A stretch of DNA of 64,000 nucleotides from Benincasa hispida (Eukaryota > Streptophyta > Magnoliopsida > Cucurbitales > Cucurbitaceae): the NCBI RefSeq assembly GCF_009727055.1, contig NC_052359.1, forward strand, positions 7,780,418-7,844,417, written 5' to 3'. The translations under genes and the position numbers were made by a program. The notes under the pieces are model-generated. The model was not told where the DNA came from. It saw nothing but the letters and a program-made list of their open reading frames with translations, and did not search any database. Positions 58,164 through 64,000 of this stretch are shown here, piece by piece. The stretch's first letter is position 1. Each line of letters opens with the position of its first letter.

Positions 58164-61100
58164 TGTTGGATTTAATGTCTTAAATTTTGTGGATCTTGTA
58201 GTTTGTAATTTGTAAATAAAAATGTATCCATTTAATAAAATAACTAGTATTTTATTCGACATTTAGGACGCATTAACTCTATCCAATAAACTAATATCAA
58301 AGGTTATTTTATGTAGCTTGAATAGTATATGGTAGACATACAAATGGATCATGTTTAAGTAATAACCTAAAAGATCTGCAGTATATGGATAAGTTATGGA
58401 CTTTTGTCTATGAGGACAATCCTTTGATTTATATGGGTGAGAGTAGCCCAAGTCGCCGACTCGACAAACCTATCATTTTGGAGATTTGTCCAATTAGAGA
58501 GCTGAAAATATAACTCCCCAAAGATGGAATTCACTCATTTCCGTTTTTAGGGAAAGTAGATGAACTGCTCCCTTAAATGCTGACTCCAAGTCTTGAACAA
58601 GGAGTCCATCTCTCTCATTGGCCAGGGAGGGATTTATTTATGGCAGGACCATAAACAGCTTGTTCATTAGAGGATAAGTGGGACATAAGGAGAAAGATGT
58701 AATTATAGGGGTAAAATGCTAATTTTGACATAAATGTAATTACGAATAATTAGTGATGGATCGACTTATTGATGACTGGTTATATCTATGGATATAAATA
58801 TATCAACAGTGCGAAGAGTGCAGCTGTGGATCTTTAGTAGAATGACCCAAAATTAATGAATGTTGATTATATTAATTAAAGAGTTTGATTAATTTAATCA
58901 TGAATAATTGGAGCTTCTAATTTGTAGATCCATTAGGTCACTCTACTATAATTGATTTTAATATAATTTGAATTTTTCGAATTATTTTAGAAAAATTTAT
59001 ATTAATAGTACAAATTATAATGTATAATGGTACATTATAGAATAGAGTTAGTTATAAATATGATTTATAATCAAAATTATATAATATAAGAGAATAATAT
59101 TTGAATATTAAATTAATATGATTGGATTCATATTAAAACTATATAGTAAAATTTAATATGAATTGGGTTCATATTAAAACTATATGATAAGAGAGATATA
59201 TGCATTTTTATATAATTTAAATGCATGGTTAAATAAATATGTGATATTTATATTGATTAATTAATAGTTAATTAATTAATTAATATTTATTTAATTATTT
59301 ATTATTTATTATATATGATTTAATATATATTTATTAAATTAATTAATTAATTAATTATAAATAGATTCACTCAAGTTATGCAGGGGAATGGAGATTGAGG
59401 TGTGAGGGGGTTATTTTCTCTCAAGTTAGTTTCTATGAAATATATAAATGTAGAAACACAAAAAAACCACTCTAGTATGGTTATCATCTCTCTCTACTCT
59501 CTTTCAATCTCTCGGAGAAAATCTTCTCTTAAAAGTTTCTTTAGTTCCCTACAATTTTGGATTCTACTATCTGTGATCCTTCTAGAGACATAGTGAGGAA
59601 GCCCTATTGGTAGTGTCTTTTTGTTTGAGTTCTTGAGATTTCGTGCAGTGGGAATTCACGGAGATTCGTGAAGAAAATGATCTTCAAAGATACTTTCCCT
59701 AAATTATCTTAACTAAATGCTTAGCCTTTACTTTACTGTAAAATCAATTATGTATTTTTCCCATACCAATTCAAAGACAAAAGCGTTAAAACGCTTCCGC
59801 ATTAGGATTCAATTCCTTTAATTGGTATCAGAGCCAATGAAATTGTCTTTACTTTTGGTTTAGGGAAATCAAAAATTGATTTTGGTGGGTGAATATCTAT
59901 ATAGTTTCATGTGATGGATGTTATTTTTTAATTTGGGTTTTGGCATTTTTGATATTTGGCACTTAATCTCGAATTGCTTTTGATTTGATCAAATTATAAG
60001 TGCCTGCTTGTTTTGGTCATTTATTTTATGCAATCGAGTTTATCATTTATTATCTGGGTCTTTCGTGGTGCTTGATTTGCTGAGGAGAACACCGAAAAAT
60101 AGAGGCGAAAAGGCAGATTTCGAAGTTTTCTAGGCGTTTCTAGAAAATAGTGTCGTGACGCTCCAATGCAAGATGGGACGAAAGTTAGTTTTTGTAGCAC
60201 CACGGTGCTAGGGTACAGTGCCATGACTCTGAGCTTCATAGGCACGCGCAAGTTCCTAATCGCTAGTTTGAGTAACTGCAGCAGTTTTCTCCTTTTTTTT
60301 GTAATTATATTATTTATATGTTGCATATTGTATGTCATATAGATTTAAATTCCATCATAGGTTAAGCATAATCATGCATCATATTTAAATATAAATATTA
60401 TATTTAAAGTTTAGATTAATCCTAAAGTATGCACATGTATGATGCACATAATATAGTATGCATGTTTAAATATAAATGTTATATTATTATTTCTTAATGT
60501 ATGATTAAAAGCATGTTTACTATAGAGTTCATTAATAACTCAATATACTTGTTGCATTATGTTTGTTAATGAAATTGAAAATGCATGCAACATGACATTG
60601 CTTTGGCAATATAATTGTTATATTTAATTAATGTCATTAGTATGCATGTTATAGGTTTTGATAATTCATTAATTTGTAAGAGTTATATGGTTAATGAATT
60701 AGAAACTAAAATCTACAATCAAAAGTTGCAAGCAAACATAGATTTTAATTAATTTTAATCGGTTTAAAATTAGTTAACCTAGACTTATCCTAACATGTTT
60801 CTAATATGATTAGAAATAAGTTAATCTTTTATTATTCTTTTAATAGGATTAATTGGAAAGAATGAAAGATTAAATTTATAAAATAATTATCTATAAGGGG
60901 CCTTTTTCTAAGAAATGTTCTGTCTAAGGTTGAGGTATTTAAGCTGACGGAAACGGAACACCCCTACCTGAGAACTGACCTGAAGGTGAATTAGACATAT
61001 ATTTTATAAGCATGTAATAAATGATTAAATTTATTAAAGTGTTTAATAAATAAAATCATATATTGTTAAAATATTCAATATAAATGTTATATCGAACAAA

Positions 61101-61542
61101 TTAACAATGATTTAGTTAAATTAATTAGTTGGATTTATCTAAGTTAATAGACCCTAAGCTTTAAAGCACTTAGTGGAAGGAAAAAGATGTATATGATATG
61201 TGACTTTTTCACTCACTTTCTCCCTAAAAGTTCAGACTATGAAATCCATGCTCGGCCTCGTGGTGCCCTAGGTGCACCCTCCTTTAAGAAGGTATTTGCA
61301 TAGGTCAATATCAAGATGAATGGAGAAAGTGTTTATAGTAAGTGGGAAAAGGACGTGTGTCGACACATCATACATCCTCCTTCATTAGTTTGTAATGTTT
61401 CTCCATGTTCAGCCTCGTGGCGCCCTGGGAGCGTCTCCCTTAGGAAGGTGTTTACATGGAAAGGAACAAAACAAACTCCAGAAATGGATAAGATCTCTAT
61501 AGCAATTGCACCAATATTGTCCTTTCCTGGGGCATGCTTTTT

Positions 61543-61570
61543 GGGCGGCGGGGGGAGGGGAGGGGGGGAG
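61543..61570 (+). repeat. G-rich tract (possible G-quadruplex)
   Basis: Nearly uninterrupted G with runs of 3, 6, 4 and 7 separated by one or two bases, in the untranslated leader of the Copia element about 310 nt before gag. Confidence 0.8.
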
Positions 61571-61881
61571 TTATTTTAGGGTTGAAAATGGGTTACACTT
61601 ACAAGAAAATATCAAGGAAGTCAAATCAATTGTAACTAAGCATTATAGGAATAAGAGTTATTCTGGTATAATTCTTAAGTGAGACTGTCTTAATATGGTG
61701 AAAGGGGTAACTGTACACTCGAGGGTGACATTTATTCTAAATTATTGAAGCATCATTGCAAAATAAAATAATGTTAAGGTTCATTATTTATTTATTTTGC
61801 TAAAACTCAATTGGATTAATTGCGTTATGCAAATATATCTAATATAAATAATCTGTCTTTGTTTTAGCAAACTTAGAAATA

Positions 61882-62292
61882 ATGACTAGCGTTGTAATCT
61901 CGTTACTTGGTGTCGACAAATTAACTAGTGAAAACTACATATCTTGGAAAAATACGATTAGCATCATTTTGGTCATCGATGATCTCAGATTCGTCCTAAC
62001 AGAGGAATGTCCTTCCATCCCTGGACCCATAACATCACATAATGTTCATGATGCCTATGACAGAGGACTAAGGCCAACGATAAGGCCAAAGTCTATATTC
62101 TGGCAAGCTTAACTGAAGTCTTGATAAAAAAGTATGAGCCTATGATCACTGTACGCGAGATCATGGAGTTACTACATGAGATGTTTGGGCAATCGACCAC
62201 ACATCTCAGGCATGAAGCTCTAAAGTTCATCTTCAACACTAGGATGAACGAGAGATCATTTGTTAGGGAGCATATCCTTATTTTGATAGTCC
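61882..62292 (+). pseudogene. Copia gag, 5' part, frameshifted
   Basis: The ATG at 61,882 opens a frame with SLLGVDKLTSENYISWKNTI and LRFVLTEECPS, the start of many plant copia gag proteins. A frameshift near 62,085 moves the reading to MITVREIMELLHEMFGQS and FNTRMNERSFVREHILILIV. The sequence stops at the LTR at 62,298, so the capsid C-terminus and zinc knuckle are missing. Confidence 0.8.
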
Positions 62293-62411
62293 ACTTTTGT
62301 TGGGTTTGATGCCTTGAATCTTGTGGGTCATGTAGTTTGTAATTGTATTGTAAAAATATTTTATTTATTGAATAAAATATGAGATGTTTTATTCGACATT
62401 TAGTAGTATTA

Positions 62412-64000
62412 TGAAAGAATACACAAGTATGCAACGAAAGCAAACAGAATCAATAAGCACTCTAATTACATTTAAATTGAGTTCTAAAACATGCATATTC
62501 AAGTGGATTTCAAGTTATATACTTTTTGTGATGAAATCTTCAAATCCAAGTTGCTCTTCACTTCAATTCAGCTCCAAATCAGTCACGGAACCACCAAGAG
62601 GTATTCTCTACAATTCTCAATCTTGAATTTGAGTGGTGGAACTCAGATTTGAGTAAATTTGTGAAAGTGTTCTTTTTGGGTTTGAAGAGGAGGAAGAAGA
62701 AATAATAGAAAACTCTTTTTCCAACCACTTTCTCTTTCAATTCAAAGAGTTTTTATTCAATCCCACCATGCAAGCACTCTTCAGCATCCATAGCCAGCAG
62801 CTGCTTGACAATTTCAAGTGGAATTCAGTGTGTGATTTGCATGATTCACACCTCATGTTTGGGTGTTCATGGGAAAAACCCACTAAACATCTAATTTCAA
62901 AATTTCCAAATTTCCAATTGATTTCTTTTAACTAATTCTATAATTAATCAAAATTTGATTTAATTAATTCTCAATTAATCAATTTTAAAATTATGAAATC
63001 CAATTTCTTAAATTGAAATTAAAATTGGAATTTAATTTTATTTTTAGTTAATTAAACATATTTAATTAATTAATTAATTTAATATCAAATATTAAATTAA
63101 TTACATACCTAATTTTAAACATGAATCCTATTCATGTAACTAATATTTAAATCAACATTTAAATATTATAATCTCTCCAATTTCATCTAATTTCAACAAA
63201 TTAAACGTCAATTATATCGCATATAACTAAGCAAACCCTAATTTTATTTTGAACTAATTCAAACTCAAAACCCTAATTTCAATTTGAACATTTTCAAATT
63301 GAAGTACAAATTGAACAATTCAAATTGATATCATTCCAAATTCACTCAATTTAATAATTCAAGGTGTTCATGTTTTACGAGCTAGTAAAGGGACCTTATG
63401 GACCTACAGATCATGAGCTCCAACGATTAGATTAATTGACTAAACTCTTTAGACTGAATTAATCAGTATTTGTTAACTATCAAGTCACACCACTATAGCT
63501 CGATAGTTGCACTCTCCTCACTGTAGATATATTTGTGTCCACACGATATAACTATAACTAGTAAGTCGACCCTTCACAGGTTGTTTGTAATACCGACTGG
63601 GTCAATGTGCTGTTTTACCCTCAATATTATGTCTTGTTTCTTAAGTTCCAACTGATCATCTAATGAACAATTGATTTATGATCCAATCACTAAATCGGAT
63701 CCTTCTTGAGCCAGTGAGAGGGTGGGGCCCCTTATTCAAGGCCTGGATTCAGTACTTAAGAGAACAACCTTTCTCCTATCCCTAAACTGGGTAGGCGTGA
63801 ATTCCGTCTTGCACCCTATGTTCCCAGCTATTTACTCGATCTTACCCCTAAAATGAGAGCTTATTGAGCCGATGCTGTTGAGCCAACCCTCACCTATGCA
63901 AAACTAAGGATAATCCCGAATAAACATGAGTTCATAGTTAGCTTAGGATTAAGATTGAGTTACCTAGGTCATCTAAGTAAAATAGTCAGTCTTAAACAAT
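62412..64000 (-). mobile_element. LTR (same family as 31,496-33,342), runs off the window
   Basis: It starts TGAAAGAATACACAAGTATG and aligns over its whole visible length with the solo LTR at 31,496: GAAAGCAAACAGAATCA, a TTTTACGAGC...GGACCTTATGGACCTACA block, CATGAGCTCCAACGATT, CACCACTATAGCTC. The preceding TATTA (62407-62411) is the expected left half of a 5-bp duplication; the right half would lie beyond the window. Solo or full-length status cannot be told. Confidence 0.8.

Larger units (their letters stand above)
58164..62411 (+). mobile_element. Ty1-copia element with ~1.65-kb LTR, pol deleted
   Basis: The 5' LTR runs from TGTTGGATTTAATGTC (58164) to about 59,820 and is followed by a tRNA-Met primer-binding site TGGTATCAGAGCC (59823-59835). 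The leader is about 2 kb long and contains a duplicated CAGCCTCGTGGCGCCCT-type block (about 61,253 and 61,411). A broken gag (61,882-62,292) ends directly at a second LTR start TGTTGGGTTTGATGCC (62298), which matches the first for about 110 bp. No protease, integrase, RT or polypurine tract lies between, so pol was lost. The second LTR is cut at 62,411 by another LTR. Confidence 0.78.

Noticed and set aside
1..64000. CRISPR arrays, tRNA genes, bacterial-type operons
   Set aside because: No regularly spaced direct repeats with unique spacers and no cloverleaf with A/B boxes other than the SINE; the DNA is plant nuclear.

Overview
This is plant nuclear DNA from a eudicot. It holds two host genes on the minus strand, both rebuilt exon by exon with GT-AG junctions (one GC-AG) and an intact reading frame. 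Several abundant repeats resemble elements I know from cucurbit genomes (a 280-bp hAT-like MITE, a tRNA-derived SINE, LTRs beginning TGTTGAGAATGTC), so Cucurbitaceae is my best guess. That is recall, not a search result.

Layout. 1-3.5 kb: AT-rich intergenic DNA with an old non-autonomous transposon copy that carries a younger MITE. 3.6-30.0 kb (minus): a DGAT2-type diacylglycerol acyltransferase gene, 9 exons, 331 aa. Its 996-nt CDS is spread over 26.4 kb because four introns are filled with transposons: a Mutator-like element with about 180-bp TIRs in intron 8; a Ty1-copia element carrying a nested SINE and a nested LINE in intron 7; L1 fragments, LTR remnants and a 9-bp-TSD MITE in intron 5; and an approximately 8-kb L1 split by a 1.95-kb solo LTR in intron 3. 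30.7-31.15 kb: short plastid-like scraps (16S rRNA, psbC) between direct repeats. 31.5-33.3 kb: a solo LTR. 34.0-39.3 kb: a 5.3-kb element with about 280-bp TIRs carrying a decayed plant-mobile-domain (MAIN/MAIL1-like) gene. 40.6-54.7 kb (minus): an intact 23-exon gene for KCBP/ZWICHEL, the MyTH4-FERM kinesin-14 that binds calmodulin, 1265 aa, with a 5'UTR intron and a GA/CT-rich leader near 55.3 kb. 55.8-57.9 kb: a second copy of the transposon from the left end, with an expanded 45-bp minisatellite, directly upstream of the KCBP promoter. 58.2-64 kb: a Ty1-copia element with long LTRs, a PBS and a broken gag, lacking pol, cut by another LTR that runs off the window.

The two host genes are functionally unrelated. 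One makes storage or membrane-derived triacylglycerol at the ER; the other is a minus-end microtubule motor for trichome and cell morphogenesis. They share strand and neighbourhood only. No tRNA gene, CRISPR array or bacterial-type operon was seen. I found no convincing new biochemical system. The most unusual items are the PMD-carrying TIR element, the transposon-stuffed DGAT2 gene with an in-frame stop-free 87-nt intron, the GC-AG intron in the KCBP motor domain, and the chain of nested insertions whose target-site duplications can be read directly.
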